This document shows positions 53,730 through 64,000 of a stretch of DNA of 64,000 nt, in pieces. The stretch is from Bufo bufo (taxonomy: Eukaryota; Chordata; Amphibia; Anura; Bufonidae): positions 401,071,899 through 401,135,898 of the forward strand of contig NC_053392.1 of NCBI RefSeq assembly GCF_905171765.1, in the 5' to 3' direction. A program made the position numbers and the translations under genes. The notes under the pieces were generated by a model. It was not told the origin of the DNA. It saw only the letters and a list, made by a program, of their open reading frames with translations, and made no database searches. Position 1 is the stretch's first letter, and each line of letters begins with the position of its first letter.

Positions 53730-56700
53730 GTCCCATAGCAGAGAATCTGGCTTCACGTCAGCAGAGAATCAGTCTCTTCATGCCATAGCAAAGAATCTGG
53801 CTTTATGTCAGCAGAGTATCAGTCTCTTCATGCCATAGCAGAGAATCTGGCTTCATGTCACCCACCACTGGAAGAGGCCACTGTCACATATTTAGGCCCC
53901 GGCAACCAGACAGAGGAGAGCGGTCCCATAACAGAGAATCTGGCCTTATGTCAGCGCAGAATCTGTCTTCATGTCATAGCAGAGAATCAGGCTTCACGTC
54001 ACCCACCACTGGAACAGGCCACTGTCACACATTTAGGCCCAGGCACCCAGGCAGAGGAGAGAGGTCACGTAACAGAGAATCTGGCATTATGTCAGCACAG
54101 AATCTGTCTTCATGTCATAGCAGAGAATCAGGCTTCACGTCACCCACCACTGGAACAGGCCACTGTCACACATTTAGGCCCAGGCACCCAGGCAGAGGAG
54201 TGAGGTCCCGTAACAGAGAATCTGGCCTTATGTCAGCGCAGAATCTGTCTTCATGTCATAGCAGAGAATCAGGCTTCACGTCACCCACCACTAGAACAGG
54301 CCACTGTCACACATTTAGGCCCAGGCACCCAGGCAGAGGAGAGAGGTCCCGTAACAGAGAATCTGGCCTTATGTCAGCGCAGAATCTGTCTTCATGTCAA
54401 AGCAGAGAATCAGGCTTCACGTCGCCCACCACTGGAACAGGCCACTGTCACACATTTAGGCCCAGGCACCCAGGCAGAGGAGAGAGGTCCCGTAACAGAG
54501 AATCTGGCCTTATGTCAGAACAGAATCTGTCTTCATGTCATAGCAGAGAATCAGGCTTCACGTCACTTACCACTGGAACAGGCCACTGTCACACATTTAG
54601 GCCCAGGCACCCAGGCAGAGGAGAGAGGTCCCGTAACAGAGAATCTGGCCTTATGTCAGCGCAGAATCAGTCTTCATGTCATAGCAGAGAATCAGGCTTC
54701 ACGTCACCCACCACGGGAACAGGCCACTGTCACATATTTAGGCCCAGGCACCCAGGCAGAGGAGAGAGGTCCCGTAACAGAGAATCTGGCCTTATGTCAG
54801 AACAGAATCTGTCTTCATGTCATAGCAGAGAATCAGGATTCACGTCACCCACCACTGGAACAGGCCACTGTCACATATTTAGGCACAGGCACCCAGGCAG
54901 AGGAGAGAGGTCCCGTAACAGAGAATCTAGCCTTATGTCAGCGCAGAATCAGTCTTCATGTCATAGCAGAGAATCAGTCTTCACATCACCCACCACTGGA
55001 ACAGGCCACTGTCACATATTTAGACCCAGGCAGAGGAGAGAGGTCCCGTAACAGAGAATCTGGCCTTATGTCAGCACAGAATCTGTCTTCATGTCATAGC
55101 AGAGAATCAGGCTTCACGTCACCCACCACGGGAACAGGCCATTGTCACATATTTAGGCCCAGGAACCCAGGCAGAGGAGAGAGGTCCCGTAACAGAGAAT
55201 CTGGCCTTATGTCAGCGCAGAATCAGTCTTCATGTCATAGCAGAGAATCAGGCTTCACGTCACCCACCACTGGAACAGGCCACTGTCACATATTTAGGCC
55301 CAGGCACCCAGGCAGAGGAGAGAGGTCCCGTAACAGAGAATCTGGCCTTATGTCAGCACAGAATCTGTCTTCATGTCATAGCAGAGAATCAGGCTTCACG
55401 TCACCCACCACTGGAACAGGCCACTGTCACATATTTAGGCCCCGGCACACAGACAGAGGAGAGAGGTCCCGTAACAGAGAATCTGGCCTTATGTCAGCGC
55501 AGAATCAGTCTTCATGTCATAGCAGAGAATCAGGCTTCACGTCACCCACCACTGGAACAGGCCACTGTCACATATTTAGACCCAGGCAGAGGAGAGAGGT
55601 CCCGTAACAGAGAATCTGGCCTTATGTCAGCGCAGAATCTGTCTTCATGTCATAGCAGAGAATCAGGCTTCACGTCGCCCACCACTGGAACAGGCCACTG
55701 TCACATATTTAGGCCCCGGCACACAGACAGAGGAGAGAGGTCCCGTAACAGAGAATCTGGCCTTATGTCAGCGCAGAATCAGTCTTCATGTCATAGCAGA
55801 GAATCAGGCTTCACGTCACCCACCACTGGAACAGGCCACTGTCACATATTTAGACCCAGGCAGAGGAGAGAGGTCCCGTAACAGAGAATCTGGCCTTATG
55901 TCAGCACAGAATCTGTCTTCATGTCATAGCAGAGAATCAGGCTTCACGTCACCCACCACGGGAACAGGCCATTGTCACATATTTAGGCCCAGGAACCCAG
56001 GCAGAGGAGAGAGGTCCCGTAACAGAGAATCTGGCCTTATGTCAGCGCAGAATCAGTCTTCATGTCATAGCAGAGAATCAGGCTTCACGTCACCCACCAC
56101 TGGAACAGGCCACTGTCACATATTTAGGCCCAGGCACCCAGGCAGAGGAGAGAGGTCCCGTAACAGAGAATCTGGCCTTATGTCAGCACAGAATCTGTCT
56201 TCATGTCATAGCAGAGAATCAGGCTTCACGTCACCCACCACTGGAACAGGCCACTGTCACATATTTAGGCCCCGGCACCCAGACAGAGGAGAGAGGTCCC
56301 GTAACAGAGAATCTGGCCTTATGTCAGCGCAGAATCAGTCTTCATGTCATAGCAGAGAATCAGGCTTCACGTCACCCACCACTGGAACAGGCCACTGTCA
56401 CATATTTAGGCCCAGGCACCCAGGCAGAGGAGAGAGGTCCCGTAACAGAGAATCTGGCCTTATGTCAGCACAGAATCTGTCTTCATGTCATAGCAGAGAA
56501 TCAGGCTTCACGTCACCCACCACTGGAACAGGCCACTGTCACATATTTAGGCCCCGGCACACAGACAGAGGAGAGAGGTCCCGTAACAGAGAATCTGGCC
56601 TTATGTCAGCGCAGAATCAGTCTTCATGTCATAGCAGAGAATCAGGCTTCACGTCACCCACCACTGGAACAGGCCACTGTCACATATTTAGGCCCAGGCA

Positions 56701-57415
56701 CCCAGGCAGAGGAGAGAGGTCCCGTAACAGAGAATCTGGCCTTATGTCAGCGCAGAATCAGTCTTCATGTCATAGAAGAGAATCAGGCTTCACGTCACCC
56801 ACCACTGGAACAGGCCACTGTCACATATTTAGGCACAGGCACCCAGGCAGAGGAGAGAGGTCCCGTAACAGAGAATCTGGCCTTATGTCAGCGCAGAATC
56901 AGTCTTCATGTCATAGCAGAGAATCAGTCTTCACGTCACCCACCACTGGAACAGGCCACTGTCACATATTTAGACCCAGGCAGAGGAGAGAGGTCCCGTA
57001 ACAGAGAATCTGGCCTGATGTCTGCACAGAATCTGTCTTCATGTCATAGCAGAGAATCAGGCTTCACGTCACCCACTACTGGAACAGGCCACTGTCACAT
57101 ATTTAGGCCCCGGCACCCAGACAGAGGAGAGAGGTCCCGTAACAGAGAATCTGGCCTTATGTCAGCGCAGAATCTGTCTTCATGTCATAGCAGAGAATCA
57201 GGCTTCACGTCACCCACCACTGGAACAGGCCACTGTCACATATTTAGGCCCAGGCACCCAGGCAGAGGAGAGAGGTCGCGTAACAGAGAATCTGGCTTCA
57301 TATCAGCACAGAATAAGTCTTCATGTCATAGCAGAGAATCAGGCTTCACGTCACCCACCACTGGAACAGGCCACTGTCACACATTTAGGCCCCGGCACCC
57401 AGACAGAGGAGAGGT
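53730..57415 (-). repeat. 138-bp minisatellite of the inner hAT-A copy
   Basis: About 26 units of 138 bp (46 codons), each with GGCTTCACGTCACCCACCAC, GGAACAGGCCACTGTCACA, TTTAGGCCCAGGCACCCAGG and AGAGAGGTCCCGTAACAGAG. Some units lack 13-14 bp (CAGGCACCC region), as at about 55025, 55580, 55855 and 56975. Because 138 is a multiple of three, long open frames run through the array; they are not genes. A higher-order period of about 830 bp is visible (the block from 55068 recurs from 55898). Confidence 0.95.
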
Positions 57416-57530
57416 TCATTCAACTTTGGGTTGCCCCGCAATATAATGGTAAAATGAAAATAAAAATAGGATTGAATGAGGAAGTGCCCTGGAGTAGAAT
57501 AATATATTGTTAAGGGGAGGTAGTTAATAT

Positions 57531-60500
57531 CTAATCTGCACAAGGGATGGACAGGTCCTGTGGGATCCATGCCTGGTTCATTTTTATGAACGTCAGCCCT
57601 TCCACATTGGCTGTAGACAGGCGGCTGCGTTTGTCTGTAATGATGCCCCCTGCCGTGCTGAATACACGTTCAGACAAAACGCTGGCCGCCGGGCAGGCCA
57701 GCACCTCCAAGGCATAAAAGGCTAGCTCTGGCCACGTGGATTATTTGGAGACCCAGAAGTTGAATGGGGCCGAACCATCAGTTAGTACGTGGAGGGGTGT
57801 GCACAGGTACTGTTCCACCATGTTAGTGAAATGTTGCCTCCTGCTAACACGTTCCGTATCAGGTGGTGGTGCAGTTAGCTGTGGCGTGTTGACAAAACTT
57901 TTCCACATCTCTGCCATGCTAACCCTGCCCTCAGAGGAGCTGGGCGTGACACAGCTGCGTTGGCGACCTCTTGCTCCTCCTCTGCCTTCGCCTTGGGCTT
58001 CCACTGGTTCCCCTGTGACATTTGGGAATGCTCTCAGTAGCGCGTCTACCAACGTGCGCTTGTACTCGCGCATCTTCCTATCACGCTCCAGTGTAAGAAG
58101 TAAGGTGGGCACATTGTCTTTGTACCGGATATCCAGCAGGGTGGCAACCCAGTAGTCCGCACACGTTAAAATGTGGGCAACTCTGCTGTCGTTGCGCAGG
58201 CACTGCAGCATGTAGTCGCTCATGTGTGCCAGGCTGCCCAGAGGTAAGGACAAGCTGTCCTCTGTGGGAGGCGTATCGTCATCGTCCTGTGTTTCCCCCC
58301 AGCCACGCACCAGTGATGGGCCCGAGCTGCTTTGGGTGCCACCCCGCTGTGAACATGTTTCATCCTCATCCTCCTCCACCTCCTCCTCATCCTCCTCCAC
58401 CTCCTCCTCATCCTCGTCCTCCTCGTCCTCCAGTAGTGGGCCCTGTCTGGCCACATTTGTACCTGGCCTCTGGTGTTGCAAAAAACCTCCCTCTGAGTCA
58501 CTTCGAAGAGACTGGCCTGAAAGTGCTAAAAATGACCCCTCTTCCTCCTCTTCCTCCTGGGCCACCTCCTCTTCCATCATCGCCCTAAGTGTTTTCTCAA
58601 GGAGACATAGAAGTGGTATTGTAACGCTGATAACGGCGTCATCACCACTGGCCATGTTTGTGGAGTACTCGAAACAACGCAACAGGGCACACAGGTCTCG
58701 CATGGAGGCCCAGTCATTGGTGGTGAAGTGTGTCTGATCCACAGTGCGACTGACCCGTGCGTGCTGCAGCTGAAACTCCACTATTGCCTGCTGCTGCTCG
58801 CACAGTCTGTCCAGCATATGCAAGGTGGAGTTCCACCTGGTGGGTACGTCGCATATGAGGCGGTGAGCGGGAAGGCCGAAGTTACGCTGTAGCGCCGACA
58901 GGCGAGCAGCGGCAGGGTGTGAACGCCGGAAGCGCGAACAGACGGCCCGCACTTTATGCAGCAGCTCTGACATGTCGGGGTAGTTGCGAATGAACTTCTG
59001 CACCACCAAATTCAGCACATGCGCCAGGCAAGGGATGTGCGTCAAACCGGCTAGTCCCAGAGCTGCAACGAGATTTCGCCCATTACCGCACACCACAAGG
59101 CCGGGCTTGAGGCTCACCGGCAGCAACCACTCGTCGGTCTGTTGTTCTATACCCCGCCACAACTCCTGTGCGGTGTGGGGCCTGTCCCCCAAACATATGA
59201 GATTCAGAATGGCCTGCTGACGTTTACCCCGGGCTGTGCTGAAGTTGGTGGTGAAGGTGTGTGGCTGACTGGATGAGCAGGTGGAAGAAGAGGAGGAGGA
59301 AGCTGAGTAGGAGGAGGAGGAGACAGGAGGCAAAGAATGTTGCCCTGCGATCCTTGGCGGCGGAAGGACGTGCGCCAAACAGCTCTCCGCCTGGGGCCCA
59401 GCCGCCACTACATTTACCCAGTGTGCAGTTAGGGAGATATAGCGTCCCTGGCCGTGCTTACTGGTCCACGTATCTGTGGTTAGGTGGACCTTGCCACAGA
59501 TGGCGTTGCGCAGTGCACACTTGATTTTATCGGACACTTGTTTGTGCAGGGAAGGCACGGCTCTCTTGGAGAAGTAGTGGCGGCTGGGAACAACATACTG
59601 TGGGACAGCAAGTGACATGAGCTGTTTGAAGCTGTGTGTGTCCACCAGCCTAAATGACAGCATTTCATAGGCCAGTAGTTTAGAAATGCTGGCATTCAGG
59701 GCCAGGGATCGAGGGTGGCTAGGTGGGAATTTACGCTTTCTCTCAAATGTTTGTGAGATGGAGAGCTGAACTCTGCCGTGTGACATGGTTAAGATGCTTG
59801 GTGACGCAGGTGGTGGTGTTGGTGGTACATCCCATGTTTGCTGGGCGGCAGGTGCCAACGTTCCTCCAGAGGCGGAGGAAGAGGCCGAGGCGGCGGCAGC
59901 AGCAGCAGAAGAGGCCGAGGCGGCAGCAGCAGAAGAGGCAGCAGGGGGAGCCTGAGTGACTTCCTTGTTTTTAAGGTGTTTACTCCACTGCAGTTCATGC
60001 TTTGCATGCAGGTGCCTGGTCATGCAGGTTGTGCTAAGGTTCAGAACGTTAATGCCTCGCTTCAGGCTCTGATGGCACAGCGTGCAAACCACTCGGGTCT
60101 TGTCGTCAGCACATTGTTTGAAGAAGTGCCATGCCAGGGAACTCCTTGAAGCTGCCTTTGGGGTGCTCGGTCCCAGATGGCGGCGGTCAGTAGCAGGCGG
60201 AGTCTCTTGGCGGCGGGTGTTCTGATTTTGCCCACTGCTCCCTCTTTTGCTACGCTGTTGGCTCGGTCTCACCACTGCCTCTTCCTCCGAACTCTGAAAG
60301 TCAGTGGCACGACCTTCATTCCATGTGGGGTCTAGGACCTCATCGTCCCCTGCATCGTCTTCCACCCAGTCTTGATCCCTGACCTCCTGTTCAGTCTGCA
60401 CACTGCAGAAAGACGCAGCAGTTGGCACCTGTGTTTCGTCATCATCAGAGACGTGCTGAGGTGGTATTCCCATGTCCTCATCATCAGGAAACATAAGTGG

Positions 60501-60986
60501 TTGTGCGTTAGTGCATTCTATCTCTTCCACCCCTGGTGAAGAGCTAGGTGGATGCCCTTGGGAAACCCTGGCAGCAGAGTCTTCAAACAGCATAAGAGAC
60601 TGCTGCATAACTTGAGGCTCAGACAGTTTCCCTGATATGCATGGGGGTGATGTGACAGACTGATGGGCTTGGTTTTCATGCGCCATCTGTGCGCTTTCTG
60701 CAGAAGACTGGGTGGGAGATAATGTGAACGTGCTGGATGCACTGTCGGCCACCTAATTGATTAATGCCTGTACCTGCTCAGGCCTTACCATCCTTAGAAC
60801 GGCATTGGGCCCCACCAAATATGGCTGTAAATTCTGGCGGCTAGTGGGACCTGAGGTAGTTGGTACACTAGGACGTGTGGCTGTGGCAGAACGGCCACGT
60901 CCTCTCCCAGCACCAGAGGGTCCACTAACACCACCACGAACATGTCCACGTCCGCGTCCGCGTCCCTTATTAGATGTTTTCCTCAT
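57531..60986 (-). pseudogene. Inner hAT-A transposase: full length, two stops, altered catalytic Asp
   Basis: A continuous minus-strand frame of 1151 codons with no frameshift, from MRKTSNKGRG (60986) to the stop at 57531-57533. Two in-frame stops interrupt it: TAG at codon 78 (60753-60755, Trp in the outer copy) and TAA at codon 1082 (57741-57743, Leu in the outer copy). Domains: Arg/Gly-rich N-terminus; a BED zinc finger with C301, C304, H325 and H330; a hAT catalytic core with first Asp D505 (TTDTWTSKHGQGRY); the second Asp position in VVCGNGRNLVAAL is Gly (codon 634; hAT-D has VVCDNGANL); CLAHVLNLVVQKF; PTRWNSTLHMLDRL; an acidic Glu/Asp tract near 840-860; and the C-terminal dimerisation block after 1082 (SVLSERVFSTAGG). 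Even with the stops read through, the missing Asp should prevent cleavage. Confidence 0.9.
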
Positions 60987-61002
60987 TGTTCCCGTTCACC
61001 AC

Positions 61003-62615
61003 AATTTTGAGAATGGCAAATTTGGGAATAGTTTTTCAACCCAGAACAAAAAGTGTGCTTTTACGGTCACTACAAATAACTTGACCAGCTAAAACAGTAC
61101 AGATTTGGTTGAATAGAAATGTGAGGCCTGTTTTTTTTTTTTTGCGCTGTGTGACAGGTATAGGTTTAATCACAGAATTAGACTTCTATCTGCACGGTAG
61201 CGTGTGTCTTAGGTTTTTCTGAATGACACTATCAGCACCTTCAATGTAAGATATCCTTTTTGGGATAGATTTCAAGTAGGCCTCATATAGCAGAAACTAG
61301 TAATTTTGAGAATGGCAAATTTGGGAATAGTTTTTCAACCCAGAACAAAAAGTCTGCTTTTACGGTCACTACAAATAACTTGACCAGCTAAAACAGTACA
61401 GATTTGGTTGAATAGAAATGTGAGGCCTGTTTTTTTTTTTGCGCTGTGTGACAGGTATAGGTTTAATCACAGAATCAGACTTCTATCTGCACGCTAGCGT
61501 GTGTCTTAGGTTTTTCTGAATGACACTATCAGCACCTTCAATGTAAGATATCCTTTTTGGGATAGATTTCAAGTAGGCCTCATATACCAGAAACTAGTTA
61601 TTTTGAGAATGGCAAATTTGGGAATAGTTTTTCAACCCAGAACAAAAAGTCTGCTTTTACGGTCACTACAAATACCTTGACCAGCTAAAACAGTACAGAT
61701 TTGGTTGAATAGAAATGTGAGGCCTGTTTTTTTTTTTGCGCTGTGTGACAGGTATAGGTTTAATCACAGAATCAGACTTCTATCTGCACGGTAGCGTGTG
61801 TCTTAGGTTTTTCTGAATGACACTATTAGCACCTTCAATGTAAGATATCCTTTTTGGGATAGATTTCAAGTAGGCCTCATATACCAGAAACTAGTTATTT
61901 TGAGAATGGGAAATTTGGGAAAAGTTTTTCAACCCAGAACAAAAAGTCTGCTTTTACGGTCACTACAAATACCTTGACCAGCTAAAACAGTACAGATTTG
62001 GTTGAATAGAAATGTGAGGCCTGGTTTTTTTTTTGCGCTGTGTGACAGGTATAGGTTTAATCACAGAATTAGACTTCTATCTGCACGGTAGCGTGTGTCT
62101 TAGGTTTTTCTGAATGACACTATCAGCACCTTCAATGTAAGATATCCTTTTTGGGATAGATTTCAAGTAGGCCTCAAATACCAGAAACTAGTTATTTTGA
62201 GAATGGCAAATTTGGGAATAGTTTTTCAACCCAGAACAAAAAGTCTGCTTTTACGGTCACTACAAATAACTTGACCAGCTAAAACAGTACAGATTTGGTT
62301 GAATAGAAATGTGAGGCCTGTTTTTTTTTTGCGCTGTGTAACAGGTATAGGTTTAATCACAGAATTAGACTTCTATCTGCACGGTAGCGTGTGTCTTAGG
62401 TTTTTCTGAATGACACTATTAGCACCTTCAATGTAAGATATCCTTTTGGGATAGATTTCAAGTAGGCCTCATATACCAGAAACTAGTTATTTTGAGAATG
62501 GCAAATTTGGGAATAGTTTTTCAACCCAGAACAAAAAGTCTTCTTTTACGGTCACTACAAATAACTTGACCAGCTAAAACAGTACAGATTTGGTTGAATA
62601 GAAATGTCAGGTCTA
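61003..62615 (-). repeat. 300-bp leader array of the inner hAT-A copy
   Basis: Five full units of about 297-300 bp and part of a sixth. The landmark TTTTGAGAATGGCAAATTTG recurs near 61003, 61302, 61601, 61899, 62195 and 62492, with GACACTATCAGCACCTTC in each unit. Units differ at few positions and in a T-run. The outer copy has only two. Confidence 0.93.
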
Positions 62616-62639
62616 TTTTTTAGGTGCTGGGTGACAGGC

Positions 62640-62865
62640 TCAACTTGCCCCTGATGTAGTATATGGCCAAAAAATAACCACACTGTTGATGGTTAAATGC
62701 ACTTTGGTGACACAGACTCAGCCTGCACCAGATGTAGTATATGGCCAAAAAATAACCAGACTGTTGATGGTTAAATGCACTTCGGTGACACAGGCTCAGC
62801 CTGCAGCTGATGTAGGATATAGCACAAAATAACCACACTATTGATGGTTAAATACACTTGGTGAT
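62640..62865 (-). repeat. Short leader repeats of the inner hAT-A copy
   Basis: Three units of about 80 bp with GATGTAGTATATGGCC and AACCACACTGTTGATGGTTA, matching 49420-49565. Confidence 0.88.
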
Positions 62866-63122
62866 AGCTTGTGCTTGCGCACCACAAGTCACAAAATGGC
62901 CGCCGATCACCCCAGAAAAAAAGTGATCTAAAAACGCTCTGGGCAGCCTCAAAAAAGTGAGCAAGTCAATATTAGCACTTCAATGATCCACAGCTGCAGA
63001 TCGATCACAGAATGAAGTCTTTTGGAGGAGTTAATCTGCCTAATCTCGCCCTAACGTCGCAGCTGCAACCTCTTCCTATGCTTGAATCAGCAGAGTGACG
63101 TGCAGCGCAACGTGACCCAAGC

Positions 63123-63129
63123 TTATATA
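63123..63129 (-). promoter_or_regulatory. TATA box of the inner hAT-A promoter
   Basis: TATATAA on the minus strand, in the same context (AAGCTTGGGTCAC next to it) as 49130-49136. It points towards the transposase at 60986, so it faces the outer promoter across the whole locus. Confidence 0.55.
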
Positions 63130-63696
63130 GAGGCTGGGTCACATGCTGCACTGGCCAATCACAGCCATGCCAATAGTAGGCAAGGCTGTGATGGCCTCTT
63201 GGGGCAAGTAGTATGACGCTTGTTGATTGGCTGCTTTGCAGCCTTTCAAAAAGAGCCAAGAAAGCGCCGAACCCCGAACCCGGACTTTTACGAAAATGTT
63301 CGGGTTCGGGTCCGTGTCACGGACACCCCAAAATTCGGTACGAACCCGAACTATACAGTTCGGGTTCGCTCATCCCTAGACATGAAGCCTGATTCTCTGC
63401 TATGGGACCTCTCTCCAATTTTTATTTATTTTTATTTTAATTCATTTCCCTATCCACATTTGTTTGCAGGGGATTTAACTACATTTTGCTGCCTTTTGCA
63501 GCCCTCTAGCCCTTTCCTGGGCTGTTTTACAGCCTTTTTAGTGCCGAAAAGTTCGGGTCCCCATTGACTTCAATGGGGTTCGGGTTCGGGACGAAGTTCG
63601 GGTCGGGTTCGGATCCCGAACCCGAACATTTCCGGGAAGTTCGGCCGAACTTCTCGAACCCGAACATCTAGGTGTTCGCTCAACTCTAGTTATAAC

Positions 63697-64000
63697 CTCT
63701 GCTTGCCTTTTAAAAATACATATTTTTGTCCACTTACCAGCAGAGTGGGCAGGCTATTCCTGGTTTGAAGTTACAGCAGTTAGGCTGGATTCACTCGTAC
63801 ATGTTGCAGAAATCCGTATCCATATTACTTGTTTGTGTCCTGGCATATGTGTGGGTTTAACTGACCCACACCCATCCTAAACAATGACACATGCAAGTAA
63901 TATAGATAAATAATACATTTGGAATGCAGATTTGTGAACCCTGCCCAGGGCGAGACTGGGAGTGAAATTCAGCCCTGATATTTTAAAATACATAGGCCCT
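63697..64000. other. Unassigned flank
   Basis: Sequence after the outer hAT-A target duplication; nothing recognised. Confidence 0.4.

Larger units (their letters stand above)
53428..63386 (-). mobile_element. hAT-A inner copy, minus strand, near full length
   Basis: Element 53436-63378 (9943 bp) with a perfect 8-bp duplication, GACATGAA (53428-53435 and 63379-63386), inside the outer copy's minisatellite. The 5' end (TAGGGATGAGCGAAC, minus strand) is at 63378 and the 3' end (TAGAGTTGAGCGAAC) at 53436. It holds, 5' to 3': promoter region, leader repeats, a 1151-codon transposase with two stops, and a 3.7-kb minisatellite. Confidence 0.94.
48880..63696 (+). mobile_element. hAT-A outer copy, interrupted by hAT-A inner copy
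   Basis: Outer element 48888-63688 with a perfect 8-bp duplication, GTTATAAC (48880-48887 and 63689-63696). The 5' end is TAGGGATGAGCGAAC and the 3' end, inverted, TAGAGTTGAGCGAAC (13 of 15 match). After removing the inner copy and its duplication, the outer element is about 4.85 kb. Its order is terminal region with TATA box, leader repeats (49420-50050), internally deleted transposase (50178-51728), minisatellite (about 51870-53427, resuming at 63379-63414) and 3' end. Both terminal regions are dense in CCCGAAC/GTTCGGG words, likely transposase-binding sites. Confidence 0.93.

Noticed and set aside
53730..57415. CRISPR-like regular array
   Set aside because: Units are 138 bp of near-identical sequence without unique spacers, inside a eukaryotic transposon.
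53805..57446. Long open frames (up to 398 residues) with repeated Ser/Arg/His-rich units
   Set aside because: They are a product of a 138-bp (46-codon) minisatellite that keeps one frame open; unit-length losses end the frames and there is no domain or start context.
53436..63688. A second, separate TIR element overlapping the hAT at 48888-63378
   Set aside because: The 8-bp duplications show a simple nested insertion; the two end types are the 5' and 3' ends of one family.

Overview
The window looks like repeat-dense intergenic DNA from a large vertebrate genome, most likely an anuran amphibian. This rests on the mix seen here: Tf1/sushi-type chromodomain retrotransposons, Penelope-like elements, several Tc1/mariner copies, BED-finger hAT elements with long tandem arrays, and many TTAA, TWA and 8-bp-duplication MITEs. 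The organism call is inference. I found no host protein-coding gene, no functional tRNA or rRNA gene and no CRISPR array. Almost everything recognisable is transposable element (TE) sequence, often nested.

Layout. 1-2518: unassigned. 2524-9585: old Ty3/gypsy chromovirus (gypsy-1), broken, and interrupted in its integrase by a 5'-truncated Penelope-like element (6231-7784, 14-bp target duplication, hammerhead-like ribozyme). 10851-13371: second Penelope-like element, GIY-YIG domain between 475-bp inverted arms. 13438-20375: Tc1 element split by a nearly pristine chromovirus (gypsy-2, 14405-19742, intact 1443-residue Gag-Pol, LTRs differing at one base). 21855-27205: minus-strand hAT material with two partial transposase copies joined head to tail; between the transposase ends of the first lie two degenerate 18S rRNA-like segments. 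28401-28459: hammerhead-like ribozyme. 28824 to about 33310: plus-strand hAT with a decayed BED/hAT transposase. 33311-47113: mainly MITEs and nested small DNA transposons, including a fold-back element. 47114-48727: Tc1 element with a complete 340-residue transposase. 48888-63688: a plus-strand hAT (internally deleted transposase) carrying a second, minus-strand copy of the same family (53436-63378) in its 3' minisatellite; both 8-bp target duplications are intact.

How the parts work together. gypsy-1 and gypsy-2 carry the whole retrotransposition toolkit, and both have a primer-binding site complementary to the predicted 5' end of their own transcript, as in Tf1/sushi self-priming. Each hAT copy combines terminal repeats rich in short GTTCGGG-like words, a leader tandem array, a BED-finger transposase and, in the 48888-63688 family, a 138-bp minisatellite before the 3' end. 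The two copies of that family face each other with TATA-like promoters at both outer ends, so the locus is a giant inverted repeat. From the nesting, the order of events at several sites can be read directly.

Limits. All similarity calls were made by eye and from memory of family motifs; element boundaries are firm where a target-site duplication is quoted and approximate elsewhere.
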